NCBI GenBank assembly: GCA_016208685.1
Contig: JACQXM010000014.1
Coordinates: 32,303 to 96,302, forward strand
Source: Planctomycetota bacterium
Lineage (GTDB): Bacteria; Planctomycetota; Phycisphaerae; UBA1845
Reading direction: 5' to 3'
Length of the DNA: 64,000 nucleotides
In this document: piece after piece, positions 35,756-44,846 of the stretch
Layout: each line of letters begins with the position of its first letter
Position numbering within the stretch: position 1 is the first letter of the stretch
The notes under the pieces: generated by a model
Told to the model about the DNA's origin: nothing
Database searches by the model: none
What the model saw: the letters and a program-made list of their open reading frames with translations, nothing else
Made by a program: the position numbers and the translations under genes

Positions 35756-36757
35756 ATGGAAGAGGACTCGACGTGTCCACTGTGTGATCAGCCAGCCGAC
35801 ATCACTCCACGGCGCCCCTTCGAACGGATCCAGTGCGATCAGTGTTCGACCTTCTGGGTCGTGCAAAAACATCACGATACCACCTGGGACCAACCATCGA
35901 GGGAACGAGTCGGATCGCTCCTCGTTGAGCGAAGCCTCAGAGGTCTCCCCGAACTACTACTCGTGCCTCAGCCGCAACTTGCGGAGGCGAGGCGCCAACC
36001 ATGCCCAGACTTCGTTGCGATGTCGATCGAGAGCTTGCTCTGCGAGTGGCCCTCCACGGTTCCGGAGCTGATCGACCGCGCGTTCTGCAACCTCGCGCGC
36101 ATGGTGTCACCGAACGGTGAGCCCCGGTTCGGCACGCAACTGGAGCGCAAACGGGGTGGAATGAAGAAGCCCTGTTTCTCGCGCGACGATCGGGAGGAGC
36201 GCTACGTCATCAGCGCGCTAATGTCTTCCGGGTACATCGATACCGATGGGAAACACTCAACGGAGTGGAGCATACAGATCACTCCAGAGGGTTGGGCCAG
36301 ATTCGATGCCCTCACTCGGACAGAAGCAAACAGAGACAACCCCGTCTTTGTTGCCATGTGGTTCGGTGATAAGAAACAAACCGACAAGATGAACAAGCTG
36401 TTCGACGAGGCCATTAGTCCCGCCTGTCAGGCGACGGGTTGGAAGGCCAAGCGCGCCGACAAGGACCCGCACAACAACCCCATCGCAGGGCACATCATGC
36501 AAAGCATTCGTGTCGCGCCGTTCGTGATTGCCGACTTGACGGAGAACAACAACGGCGTCTATTACGAGACCGGCTTTGCGACGGGGTGTGGAAGGACCGT
36601 GATCTTCTGCTGCCCGGAGGATGATGCGAAGAACGTCCACTTCGATGTTCGAGACATCAACCAGGTCAGGTACAAGAATTCCGCCGAGCTACAGCATAAA
36701 CTGGAGGACCACATCCTCAGAACTATGGGACGGGGGCCGCATGACTCGAAGCCGTAA
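35756..36757 (+). CDS. zinc-ribbon protein with nucleoside 2-deoxyribosyltransferase-like domain
   Basis: A 333-residue protein. An N-terminal ribbon uses C7/C10 and C27/C30. Residues about 145-190 look like a winged helix (REERYVISALMSSGYIDTD ... ITPEGWARFDAL). Residues 196-325 carry a deoxyribosyltransferase/TIR-like alpha/beta domain: NPVFVAMWFGD, FVIADLTENNNGVYYETGFA (256-275) and HFD (295-297). Domains of this type occur as nucleotide-degrading effectors in bacterial immunity, including some retrons, which suggests but does not prove defence. AAGGAGG precedes the ATG. The gene is less GC-rich than neighbours, stands alone and is bounded by repeats, consistent with acquisition by transfer. 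Confidence 0.75.
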   Translation: MEEDSTCPLCDQPADITPRRPFERIQCDQCSTFWVVQKHHDTTWDQPSRERVGSLLVERSLRGLPELLLVPQPQLAEARRQPCPDFVAMSIESLLCEWPSTVPELIDRAFCNLARMVSPNGEPRFGTQLERKRGGMKKPCFSRDDREERYVISALMSSGYIDTDGKHSTEWSIQITPEGWARFDALTRTEANRDNPVFVAMWFGDKKQTDKMNKLFDEAISPACQATGWKAKRADKDPHNNPIAGHIMQSIRVAPFVIADLTENNNGVYYETGFATGCGRTVIFCCPEDDAKNVHFDVRDINQVRYKNSAELQHKLEDHILRTMGRGPHDSKP

Positions 36758-36786
36758 GCACGTTGTTGACGGGTGGCATGAGGGGT

Positions 36787-37066
36787 GGCATGGCCCACGC
36801 TTGCGTGGCCATGCTTGGCGCAGGGCGACGGGGATTGTGCGACGCACCGACGGGTTGACGGTGGTCCCGCGCCGCAACCTATGCGGGAAAGCCGCATGAT
36901 GGTCCGACGATCAAGATGAACTCACGTCCCGACGATCCGCGTGGGATGGATCGGCGACGATGAAGGCATGGCCACGCAAGCGTGGACTATGAACCCGCTT
37001 ACCAACGATCCGCGCGGGACCAACAGGCGACGATGAAGGCATGGCCACGCAAGCGTGGGCCATGCC
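36787..37066. repeat. palindromic and tandem repeats in a 0.9-kb spacer
   Basis: Three copies of a palindrome with core GGCCACGCAAGCGTGG lie at 36787-36814 (inverted), 36965-36991 and 37038-37066. The last two sit in a direct duplication of about 60 bp with a period of 72-73 bp (start 36932 and 37004, GACGATCCGCG...). The rest of 36758-37656 holds a family-A repeat, the 131-bp element and the palindrome at 37498-37517; no gene is seen. Confidence 0.75.
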
Positions 37067-37282
37067 ACCCGCCGGCCCACGGCCCAGAGGGCCGGCGGGA
37101 GTTGCCAGGGGCTTTGAGCCCCTGGGATTGGACCCTTCTCAAACCCCTCCCGCCCGTAGGGCGGACGAGTCGTGTTTCGGGTGGAGCGGATCCCTTGAAA
37201 ACGTGCAAGTGACCGCTCGTTGGCACTCGCGGTACGGATAGGGCGGCGGCCGCACCCCGGCGGCGAAGGCCCGCTCCCTCAC

Positions 37283-37413
37283 AAGGCTGTCGGAATACCG
37301 TCGACGCGGCCTCGGAAGATGTACTTTTCGCCCTCCAAGACTGGGGTCCGAAGGGCAAAAGTGCCCTCAAAACCGGTGTCGAAATAGCTCAACGGAAGTA
37401 CTTCGACAGCCTC
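37283..37413 (-). mobile_element. 131-bp MITE-like element, copy 2
   Basis: Same length as the copy at 20608-20738 but in the opposite orientation. One terminus reads AAGGCTGTCGGAATAC (two changes), the other GTACTTCGACAGCCTC. TCAC flanks both sides (37279-37282 and 37414-37417). Again it lies inside the family-A repeat at the same internal position. About nine differences to copy 1 were counted by eye. Confidence 0.8.
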
Positions 37414-37656
37414 TCACGGTCGCGGCTCTGTTTTCGGTCGCGGCGCTGCTTCGGCATTCCGCCTTCCCCATTCCTCATGCGCGAAGCGCTCGACTCCCCC
37501 ACCGCGGAAGCGGTGGGCCACCCTCCCCGCCCGCCGGGCTGCTTCGCGGCGGTTTACATTCGTTCCGCACGGAGGTTATACTCCCGGCGTCGACGGGCGG
37601 CGGGAGGCCCGCGGCCGCGCACCTTGCGGCAACCGGCAGTCGGTCAGGAGGCGCCG

Positions 37657-38667
37657 ATGCGACGAATCGCCATCATCAACCAGAAGGGCGGCGTCGGTAA
37701 AACCACCACCACGGCTCACCTGGGCGCCGCCCTGGCGCTGGCGGGCCGGCGTGTGCTGCTTATCGACCTCGACCCGCAAGCCCACCTGACGCTGCACTTC
37801 GGAACGCAACTGGCGGAGGATCAACCCTCCGTCTACGACGTGCTTACCAACGGCGTCGCGGTACGTGACGTCGCCTTGCCGGTCCGCGAGAACCTGTGGA
37901 TCGTCCCTGCGGACATCGACCTTGCGGGGGCCGAGGCCGAGCTCATCAGCATCACCGGGCGCGAGGTCCTGCTGCGCGAGGCGCTGGACGCCGATGCCGC
38001 GCCGTACGATGCCCTGTTGATTGACTGCCCGCCCTCGCTGGGCGTGCTGACGGTTAATGCGCTGTCGGCGTGCGACGAAGTCATCATTCCGCTACAGGCG
38101 CACTTCTTCGCCCTTCAGGGGCTCAGCCGATTGCTGGACACGGTGACACTGGTGCGACAGCGGATCAACCCCGGGCTCGTGGTTCGCGGGATCGTCCTGT
38201 GCATGCACGAGGGAAGCACCCGCCTGGCGAGCGAAGTAGTGGACGACCTCTCCGGCTTTCTCTCGGCACAGCGCGGTATGCGGGCCCCCTGGTCCGAGGC
38301 GGTAGTGTACGCCACCCGCGTCCGCCGCAGCATCAAGCTGGCCGAGTGTTGCAGCTTCGGACAAACGGTCTTCGAATACGCTCCCCGCAGCCACGGGGCC
38401 ACGGATTATGCCGGATTGGCCGGGGAGGTCTTCGCGCTGGATCCCGCCGTTTGCGGCAGCGACGCCGGGCCCGCTGGGCCCGCCGGCGACAAGGAGCCCG
38501 CGGTTGACGAGCCGCGCGCGGCCGCCGTTCCGCCCGCGGCCGAACCGGCGGCTGTCGAAGTCGGCCCGGCCGGCGCCGGCGCGCCCGGACACACTGCCGC
38601 CGAAGCGTTGCCCGCGGTGGCACCGCCTGTGGCCGCGGCCTCAGGCGTCGTGGCCGCCACCGCGTAG
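37657..38667 (+). CDS. ParA/Soj-type ATPase
   Basis: A 336-residue deviant Walker ATPase. The P-loop is QKGGVGKTTTTAHLG (9-23), motif A' is LLIDLDPQAHLT, and the second Asp motif is LLIDCPPSLGVLTVNAL. Residues beyond about 265 are an Ala/Pro-rich disordered tail. No parB or parS-like site follows, and the next gene is a VanZ protein, so it may be an orphan ParA that positions a non-plasmid cargo. The ATG at 37657 has AGGAGG 7 nt upstream. Confidence 0.9.
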   Translation: MRRIAIINQKGGVGKTTTTAHLGAALALAGRRVLLIDLDPQAHLTLHFGTQLAEDQPSVYDVLTNGVAVRDVALPVRENLWIVPADIDLAGAEAELISITGREVLLREALDADAAPYDALLIDCPPSLGVLTVNALSACDEVIIPLQAHFFALQGLSRLLDTVTLVRQRINPGLVVRGIVLCMHEGSTRLASEVVDDLSGFLSAQRGMRAPWSEAVVYATRVRRSIKLAECCSFGQTVFEYAPRSHGATDYAGLAGEVFALDPAVCGSDAGPAGPAGDKEPAVDEPRAAAVPPAAEPAAVEVGPAGAGAPGHTAAEALPAVAPPVAAASGVVAATA

Positions 38668-38685
38668 GCGCCTGGGGAGTCCCAC

Positions 38686-39201
38686 ATGCCCATCGCCGTT
38701 GATTCCCGGGTGTCCGTCCACGATCGCCGGCTCCGCTGGGCGTGGCTCGCCTATTGGGTCTGCATCTTCGCCCTCACGCACGCCCCCGTGCCCCGCAACG
38801 TGCCCTTCATTGCTCGCGGCGGCGACAAGGCGCTGCACTTCGGCCTGTACTTCGGCTTGACCATCCTCGGCGGCTACGCGCTGGGAGCCAGGCGGGCGGG
38901 GACCCGATCGCTCGTTACCTGGGCAATGACATACGCGGCCTATGCGGCTTTCGACGAGTGGTCACAGCGATTCGCCTCGCGCACGCCGAGTGCGCAAGAC
39001 TGGACGGCGGACGTGGTAGGCATCCTGACGGCCACGATTCTGTTAATACTGCGGGAGCGAGGGCGGGCCGCGGTGCGGCGAGGTAGCGACGCGGCGAAGG
39101 GTTCGTGCGCCGCCACGGCGCGGGCGGTTGGCGACGCGCCGACAGGCATCGACTCTTCCCCCGCGGGTGCGGGTGGAGCGCCGAGCCGAATCCAACATTG
39201 A
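38686..39201 (+). CDS. VanZ-family membrane protein
   Basis: A 171-residue protein with about four membrane helices and the VanZ signature: [33 protein letters not shown], and [25 protein letters not shown]. VanZ-like proteins are linked to low-level teicoplanin resistance in enterococci, but most homologues are uncharacterised. The gene follows parA by 18 nt with GGGAG upstream and is probably cotranscribed. The last 50 residues are hydrophilic and low-complexity. Confidence 0.85.
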   Translation: MPIAVDSRVSVHDRRLRWAWLAYWVCIFALTHAPVPRNVPFIARGGDKALHFGLYFGLTILGGYALGARRAGTRSLVTWAMTYAAYAAFDEWSQRFASRTPSAQDWTADVVGILTATILLILRERGRAAVRRGSDAAKGSCAATARAVGDAPTGIDSSPAGAGGAPSRIQH

Positions 39202-39310
39202 GGATCCCGAAGTCGGCGGCGCGGTTCGCCTCCCCCATCGCCGAAGCGGTGGGCTACCCGACACGGCAGATGGTTTCCCTGCACAAATGCCGACCTGGGC
39301 GAGCGCTCCC

Positions 39311-40351
39311 ATGATGGTGAATCCGTCAGCCGCGATGAAGACGCGTACGCCCGATGCCGCGGCGCCGGCGCTGATGCAGGCCGAAGGCCTGTACGTTGAG
39401 TTCACGACGCCCGGCGCAGCGCGGCGGCGGACGCGCGCCGTCGACGGCGTTTCGCTGCGAATCGCCGCCGGCGAAACGTTGGGGTTGGTGGGCGAAAGCG
39501 GCAGCGGGAAGACCACGCTGGGGCGCGCGGTCCTGCGGCTTGTACCGGTTGTCGCAGGCGCGATCCGATTCGACGGCGTAGAGCTCACCGCCCTGCCGCC
39601 GCGACGCCTCCGGGAACTGCGCCGCCACATGCAAATCGTCTTTCAGGACCCGTGGGGCAGTTTCGATCCGCGCATGACCGTGGGGCAGATCGTGGCCGAG
39701 CCGCTGGTGATCCACCGGATCGGTTCGCGCGCCCAGCGGCGCCAGCGCGTGGCGAACCTGCTGGAGCGCGTCGGCCTGCACGGCTCGCTTATGTCACGCT
39801 ATCCGCACCAGCTTTCGGGCGGCCAGCGGCAGCGCATGGGCATTGCGCGGGCGGTCATCATCGACCCCCGGTTCATCGTCTGCGACGAACCGGTGAGCGC
39901 GCTGGACGTTTCGATCCAGGCGCAGATTCTGAACCTGCTGGCGGATCTTCAACAGGAGCGGCAACTGGCGTATCTGTTCATCGCCCACAATCTCGCCGTG
40001 GTGCGGCAGATCAGTCGGAGCGTGGCCGTCATGTACCTGGGCCGCATCGTGGAAACCGCCGGCGTCGAAGACCTTTACGCGGCCGCGCGACACCCCTACA
40101 CCCTCGCGCTGCTGGCGGCCGTGCTGGAGCCGCAGACGGCCCGGCGGCCGCGCGTCGTCCTGCCCGGCGAGCCGCCCAGTCCGATGGCGCCGCCAGCGGG
40201 ATGCGCGTTCCATCCTCGTTGTCCGTTCGCGGAGGAGGTGTGTCGCCGCGAAGTGCCGGAGTTGCGCTCGGTTGCCGGGCTGTCGGCGACTCACCGGGTG
40301 GCCTGTCATCGCGCCGACGAACAACTGGTGTGGCCGACTACGTTCGTTTGA
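39311..40351 (+). CDS. oligopeptide/dipeptide ABC transporter ATP-binding protein (OppF-like)
   Basis: A 346-residue ATPase. Walker A is [14 protein letters not shown], the Q-loop is [17 protein letters not shown], the signature is [14 protein letters not shown], Walker B is [16 protein letters not shown] and the H-loop is FIAHNLAVV. The C-terminal oligopeptide-transporter domain has [14 protein letters not shown]. No permease or binding-protein gene is nearby, so it is an orphan subunit or the last piece of a scattered system. The start (tandem ATG at 39311) has no clear ribosome site. Its 3' end overlaps the 3' end of mutL by 14 nt, tail to tail. Confidence 0.88.
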   Translation: MMVNPSAAMKTRTPDAAAPALMQAEGLYVEFTTPGAARRRTRAVDGVSLRIAAGETLGLVGESGSGKTTLGRAVLRLVPVVAGAIRFDGVELTALPPRRLRELRRHMQIVFQDPWGSFDPRMTVGQIVAEPLVIHRIGSRAQRRQRVANLLERVGLHGSLMSRYPHQLSGGQRQRMGIARAVIIDPRFIVCDEPVSALDVSIQAQILNLLADLQQERQLAYLFIAHNLAVVRQISRSVAVMYLGRIVETAGVEDLYAAARHPYTLALLAAVLEPQTARRPRVVLPGEPPSPMAPPAGCAFHPRCPFAEEVCRREVPELRSVAGLSATHRVACHRADEQLVWPTTFV

Positions 40352-42302
40352 ACTGCCGATCCAGCTCTGCCTTGCTGAAGCGCAGCGTGGTAGGCCGACC
40401 GTGCGGACAACTGCCGGACTTGTCCACCAGGTGCCGCTGCCGCAGCAACGCCTCAATCTCCTCGTCGGAGAGCGGGTCGCCGGCCTTCACCGCCGCCTTG
40501 CACGCCATCATGTCCAGGACCTTGTGGATCACGACCTCCGTGCTCGTGGCCGCCGCCTGATGCGCCAGGAAGTCCAGCAGGTCGCGCATGAAGGCCACGA
40601 CGTCCGTGTCCTTGAGCAGCGCGGGGAAGGCGTGGACGGCGAGCGAATCCGTTCCGAACGGCGTGGCCTCGATGCCCAGGCGCGCCAGCAGTTCGCCGTT
40701 GGCTTCGATGAGCGCCACTTGCTGCGGAGTAACAGGCAGCGTCTCCGGCAGCAGCAGGCGTTGCGACTCCAGGGGACCGTGCGTAACCCGCGCCTTGAGC
40801 TGCTCGTACATGATCCGTTCGTGCAGGGCGTGCTGATCGACGATGACAATCCCGTCATCGGTTTCGGCCACCAGATAGAGATTGTGAAGCTGAATGGCGC
40901 GTGGCCGGGGTTCGGGATGCAGCATCTGGTTCCCGCCGCGGTCTGGGTCCGAAGGCGCGTTCGAGTTCACCGGGCCGGCGGAGTCGGGCGGCGCGTAGAG
41001 CGATCGCCAGAGGCGTGACGCATCCACCACGGACGGAGGCGAAGCGCCACGCCCGAGGCCGTACGGCGCACCGCCGGCGGTCTCGGCGGCGACCGTCGGG
41101 CCCGGCGCGCCCGTTCCGGTGGAACCCGAGGGCCGCATGGCGGCATCGCCTGCGTGCGACGCTGCCCACGTCGCGTCCGGGCGGCGCGGCGGAATGATAG
41201 GCGCCGCGGCCTTGAGCATGGCGGCCACGTCATGCCGGATGCGATCCTGCTCCGCCGGGTCGGCCGGGTCGGCGGCTCGGCCGGAACGCAGCGATGGTGT
41301 CAGATCGCAGCGTTGAAAGGTCTCGCGCAGGGCGCTGAGCACGTGCGAGTGGACGAGTCCGGAATCCGCCCAGCGGACTTCGATTTTGGTGGGATGAACG
41401 TTCACGTCCACGTCGCGGGGGTCGACGGTGATGAAGAGAAAGACGACGCCGTGACGATTCGGCTCCATCAATCCGCGATACGCTTCCTTGATGGCATGCT
41501 GGATGAAGCGGTCGCGGATGTAACGCCCGTTCACGAAGGCGTACTGCCATTGTGCCGTCGCCCGCGAATGCGCCGGCGGCGCCACGTAGGCGTCGATGCC
41601 GATGCTGCGTTCCTGCCGCCCCACGTGCAGTAGCGCCGCCGCCAGCTCGTCGCTATACACGCGGGCGATGCGCTCCAGCCGTTGCGTCGTGGCGGGCAGG
41701 TTCAGCACGGTGCGCTTGTTGTTTCGCAGCTCGAAGGCGACCCCGGGGAACGCCAGCGCCACGCGGGCAAGCTGTTCGTGCAGGTGCCCGGCCTCCGTGG
41801 AAGCTCCGCGCAGGAACTTCCGCCGCGCCGGCACGTTGAAGAACAAGTCACGGACCTCGACGGTGGTGCCTGGAGGGGAGCCGGCGGCCTGGCACAGCTC
41901 CAGCTTGTCCGCCGCCACCCGCACCTCGCTGCCCTCGACGGAATCGGCGTTGCGCGAAACCATGCGCAGCTTCGCCACCGAAGCGATACTGGCCAGCGCT
42001 TCGCCGCGGAAACCCAGGGTGCCGATCGCGTAGAGGTCGTCCTCGACGACGATTTTGCTGGTGGCATGCGGAACGACGGCCAGCCGAAGCTCCTCCGCGG
42101 ACATTCCGCAGCCGTCGTCGGTCACGCGAATGAGTTGCCGGCCGCCGTCCTCGATCTCCACGGCCACCCGCGTGGCGCCGGCGTCCAGGGCGTTCTCCAC
42201 CAGCTCTTTGACCACGCTCGCCGGTCGTTCCACGACCTCTCCGGCAGCGATTTTGGAGACCAGCAGATCGGGCAGGAGGCGGATTCGACAGGCCGTTGAC
42301 AT
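40338..42302 (-). CDS. mutL: DNA mismatch repair protein MutL
   Basis: A 654-residue GHKL ATPase. The N-terminal motifs are [41 protein letters not shown] and [14 protein letters not shown] Pro/Gly/Ala linker of about 100 residues precedes the dimerisation domain. That domain has [12 protein letters not shown], matching the endonuclease motif DQHA(X)2E(X)4E, and CPHGRPT near the end, so this MutL is probably a nicking type as in bacteria without MutH. mutS is not in the window. The ATG at 42302 fits the family start. Confidence 0.96.
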   Translation of the reverse strand: MSTACRIRLLPDLLVSKIAAGEVVERPASVVKELVENALDAGATRVAVEIEDGGRQLIRVTDDGCGMSAEELRLAVVPHATSKIVVEDDLYAIGTLGFRGEALASIASVAKLRMVSRNADSVEGSEVRVAADKLELCQAAGSPPGTTVEVRDLFFNVPARRKFLRGASTEAGHLHEQLARVALAFPGVAFELRNNKRTVLNLPATTQRLERIARVYSDELAAALLHVGRQERSIGIDAYVAPPAHSRATAQWQYAFVNGRYIRDRFIQHAIKEAYRGLMEPNRHGVVFLFITVDPRDVDVNVHPTKIEVRWADSGLVHSHVLSALRETFQRCDLTPSLRSGRAADPADPAEQDRIRHDVAAMLKAAAPIIPPRRPDATWAASHAGDAAMRPSGSTGTGAPGPTVAAETAGGAPYGLGRGASPPSVVDASRLWRSLYAPPDSAGPVNSNAPSDPDRGGNQMLHPEPRPRAIQLHNLYLVAETDDGIVIVDQHALHERIMYEQLKARVTHGPLESQRLLLPETLPVTPQQVALIEANGELLARLGIEATPFGTDSLAVHAFPALLKDTDVVAFMRDLLDFLAHQAAATSTEVVIHKVLDMMACKAAVKAGDPLSDEEIEALLRQRHLVDKSGSCPHGRPTTLRFSKAELDRQFKRT

Positions 42303-42472
42303 TTCGCGGCGGTGTTCCCAAGGCACGCGGCCCCCGCGGCGTCACAGCCCCAGCCGTCGCACGAGGAGCCCGTGGGGAGTATACTTTCAACCGCTAGCAG
42401 TGCCTACGACGCGGTTGACGCCGGCGCGGTCGGCACCAACGGGCACGAGGCGACGGGAGCGGAGATAACCTG

Positions 42473-42850
42473 ATGCGAAGCTGGCCGCGAGTCGTGGCGC
42501 TGGTCGTGGGTCCGAGCGTGCTTGCCGTCCTGGCGGCATCCGTGGGCGGCTGCGGCGACGATGAGCCGACCTTCGAGGTGGTGCCCCTGGAGGGCAAGGT
42601 CGAGAAGATCGAAGTCAAGCCCGACGGCTCTGGCCGCATCACCGTGTCCTACTACAGTGAGAAACACAAGCAGGAGATCGCCGGAACCGGAACGGTCACG
42701 CGCGAAACGGAGATCATGATCAACGGCGCGGCGGCCAGCCTGCGCGACATCCGCGAAGGCGAACAGGTGCACGGCGAGGTGCGCGTGGAAAAGAAGGGCA
42801 AGGAAAAGAAGCAGATCGCCCTGAGGATCTACGTAGACCGCGCTAAATGA
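42473..42850 (+). CDS. small lipoprotein of unknown function
   Basis: A 125-residue exported protein. The signal ends in a lipobox-like SVGGC. The mature part is rich in Lys and Glu with alternating hydrophobic residues (KVEKIEVKPDGSGRITVSYY, GTGTVTRETEIMINGAAASL, REGEQVHGEVRVEKKGK), suggesting a small OB-like beta-barrel. GGAGATAA precedes the ATG. It is divergent from mutL. No family is assigned. Confidence 0.65.
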   Translation: MRSWPRVVALVVGPSVLAVLAASVGGCGDDEPTFEVVPLEGKVEKIEVKPDGSGRITVSYYSEKHKQEIAGTGTVTRETEIMINGAAASLRDIREGEQVHGEVRVEKKGKEKKQIALRIYVDRAK

Positions 42851-42966
42851 CTGACGCGTCACGATGGATCGCCCGGCCGGGCACCCCGGCACGTCGGCGC
42901 GGGATCCGACAGGAATGATGACCACGGGCGGATCATCGTGGTTCGTCAACGGCCGAAGCGTTTCGG

Positions 42967-43320
42967 CTACGCGCCGCTCCGCACGTTCCGGAACATGAAG
43001 TAGGCCGCTCCCACCAGGCATAACCCCGCCCACAGGTAGTCCAGCGTGATCCGCTCATTCATGTAGACGAACGCGAACAGCGCGAACACGCACATGGTGA
43101 TGATTTCCTGAATCACCTTGAGCTGGCTGAGGGTGAAATACTGGAACCCGATGCGGTTGCCGGGCACCTGAAGGCAGTACTCGAGAAACGCCACGCCCCA
43201 GCTCAGTACGATGGCCACCAGCAGCGGCTTGCCCTTCAGGTCCTTCAGGTGGCCGTACCAGGCGTAGGTCATGAACAGGTTCGAGCCCATGAGCATCAGG
43301 ATCGGCGTCAGTCGTTCCAT
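42967..43320 (-). CDS. DUF486 (DMT-superfamily) membrane protein
   Basis: A 117-residue protein with four membrane helices. Motifs typical of DUF486 are FMTYAWYGHLK, VLSWGVAFLEYCLQVPGNRIG, and FTLSQLKVIQEIITMCVFALFA. The family belongs to the drug/metabolite transporter superfamily, but its cargo is unknown. The ATG at 43320 has GAGGAA upstream. Confidence 0.9.
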   Translation of the reverse strand: MERLTPILMLMGSNLFMTYAWYGHLKDLKGKPLLVAIVLSWGVAFLEYCLQVPGNRIGFQYFTLSQLKVIQEIITMCVFALFAFVYMNERITLDYLWAGLCLVGAAYFMFRNVRSGA

Positions 43321-43439
43321 ACAGGTTCCTCGATCCGCAGGAGCGGAGCCTGCCCGCACCTGGTGGTGAAGGCGACGGAGAACACCGCGGCCGCCGTGCT
43401 CCTTGGTCGCCCTCCGACCGTCATGCTACGATCCGCCCC

Positions 43440-44417
43440 ATGAAGAAGACCGGAGCGGCGGCATGGCTGCTCTACATCGCGGTCCGCGCGGTTCTGGCGA
43501 TTATGCAGGCTTTTCCGCTGGATTGGAACCTGCGAACGGCGCAGTGGATGGCCCGCGTGTGGGCCCGACTGCTTCCGCGACATCGCCGCCGCGCTATTAC
43601 CCATCTGCGCGAGGCATACGGCGACGAGTTGCCCGAGCCGCGGATCGCCGCCATCGCGGACGCCTGCCTGGAGAGCGTCACCATGTTCGCCGTGGAGGCA
43701 ATCTGCCTGCCCCGGCTGGTGAACGCCTTCACCTGGTCGCGTTACGTGCGCCTGGTGAACTTCGAGGGGCTCCTGGAGCTGATGCTGGGCGGGAAGGGAG
43801 CCATTCTGGTAACCGGCCATTACGGCTCCTTCGAGCTCGTCGGCCACGTGCTGGCGTGCCTGGGCTTTCGCATCGTCGCCGTCATGCGCCCGCTGGACAA
43901 CGTGTACCTGAACGGCTTCATCGTGTCGTCGCGCCGGACCCACGGACTTACGCTACTGGACAAGAAGGGCGCCATGACCCGCGCCGAATCGCTGCTCTCC
44001 GACGGCGCGCTGCTGGGGTTCATCGGCGACCAGGACGCGGGACGCAAGGGTCTGTTTGTGGAGTTCTTCGGCCGGCCGGCGTCGACCTACAAGTCGATCG
44101 GACTGCTGGCGATCGCTACACGAGTGCCCATCGTGGTCGGCTACGCCCGGCGTCGCGGCCGGCGCCCGCAGTACGATCTGGGCGTGCAACGGATCATCTA
44201 CCCGCAGGAGTGGGAGGCGCAGGAGGACCCGCTGCGCTGGGTCACGCAGGCCTACAGCGCTGCGATCGAGGCTTTCGTTCGCGAGGATCCGTCGCAGTAC
44301 TTGTGGATCCACCGGCGCTGGAAATCACAGCCGAGGTCATCCCCCGTCGATCGCGCGCCGCCTGCCCCCTCGGGCGTCGCCGCCCCATCGCCGACGTCGG
44401 GTCGGGACGATGATTGA
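43440..44417 (+). CDS. LpxL/HtrB-type lysophospholipid acyltransferase
   Basis: A 325-residue protein with one N-terminal membrane helix and the acyltransferase box HYGSFE in ILVTGHYGSFELVGH, followed by VMRPLDN, GFIGDQDAGRKGLFVEFFG (substrate-binding part), and a basic C-terminal WIHRRWK before a Pro-rich tail. Enzymes of this family add secondary acyl chains to lipid A. The result supports an outer membrane in this organism. No other lpx genes are adjacent. Confidence 0.88.
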   Translation: MKKTGAAAWLLYIAVRAVLAIMQAFPLDWNLRTAQWMARVWARLLPRHRRRAITHLREAYGDELPEPRIAAIADACLESVTMFAVEAICLPRLVNAFTWSRYVRLVNFEGLLELMLGGKGAILVTGHYGSFELVGHVLACLGFRIVAVMRPLDNVYLNGFIVSSRRTHGLTLLDKKGAMTRAESLLSDGALLGFIGDQDAGRKGLFVEFFGRPASTYKSIGLLAIATRVPIVVGYARRRGRRPQYDLGVQRIIYPQEWEAQEDPLRWVTQAYSAAIEAFVREDPSQYLWIHRRWKSQPRSSPVDRAPPAPSGVAAPSPTSGRDDD

Positions 44418-44483
44418 CGGATTGCTCGCGGCTCACCTATCATGGGCGGGCCTGGAAGGGGCCGAATTAGCGAAGGAGATGAC

Positions 44484-44819
44484 ATGGCTGGATCCAATAC
44501 GCTGGTGTTCAACGACCAGAATTTCGAAGATTCCGTGCTCAACTCGGATGTGCCGGTGCTGGTTGATTTCTGGGCGGAATGGTGCGGGCCCTGCAAAGCG
44601 CTGGCGCCGGTCATCGACGAACTCGCGGAACAGTACGCCGGCCGGGTCAAGGTCGGCAAGGTGAACACCGACGCCAACAGCAAGGTGTCCGTGCGCTTCC
44701 AGGTCAGCGCCATTCCCACGTGCATCCTGTTCCACAAGGGCGAAATCGTCGAGAAGATCGTCGGATTGCGGAGCAAGAAGGACTTTCAAGTTGTGCTGGA
44801 CAGGCTTGCCAAGTCCTGA
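44484..44819 (+). CDS. trxA: thioredoxin
   Basis: A 111-residue thioredoxin with the active site WAEWCGPCKALAP, cis-proline in SAIPTCILF, and the conserved Asp in VDFW. The ATG at 44484 follows GAAGGAGATG. It reduces disulfides in the cytoplasm and is recycled by TrxB (gene at 26592). The PSP1/RicT gene begins 27 nt downstream. Confidence 0.96.
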   Translation: MAGSNTLVFNDQNFEDSVLNSDVPVLVDFWAEWCGPCKALAPVIDELAEQYAGRVKVGKVNTDANSKVSVRFQVSAIPTCILFHKGEIVEKIVGLRSKKDFQVVLDRLAKS

Positions 44820-44846
44820 GCCGGTCATCTGTCAGCGGTTGGGCAA

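Noticed and set aside
37657..38667. Plasmid partition locus
   Set aside because: Only a ParA-type ATPase is present; there is no ParB gene or parS-like site, and surrounding genes are chromosomal.
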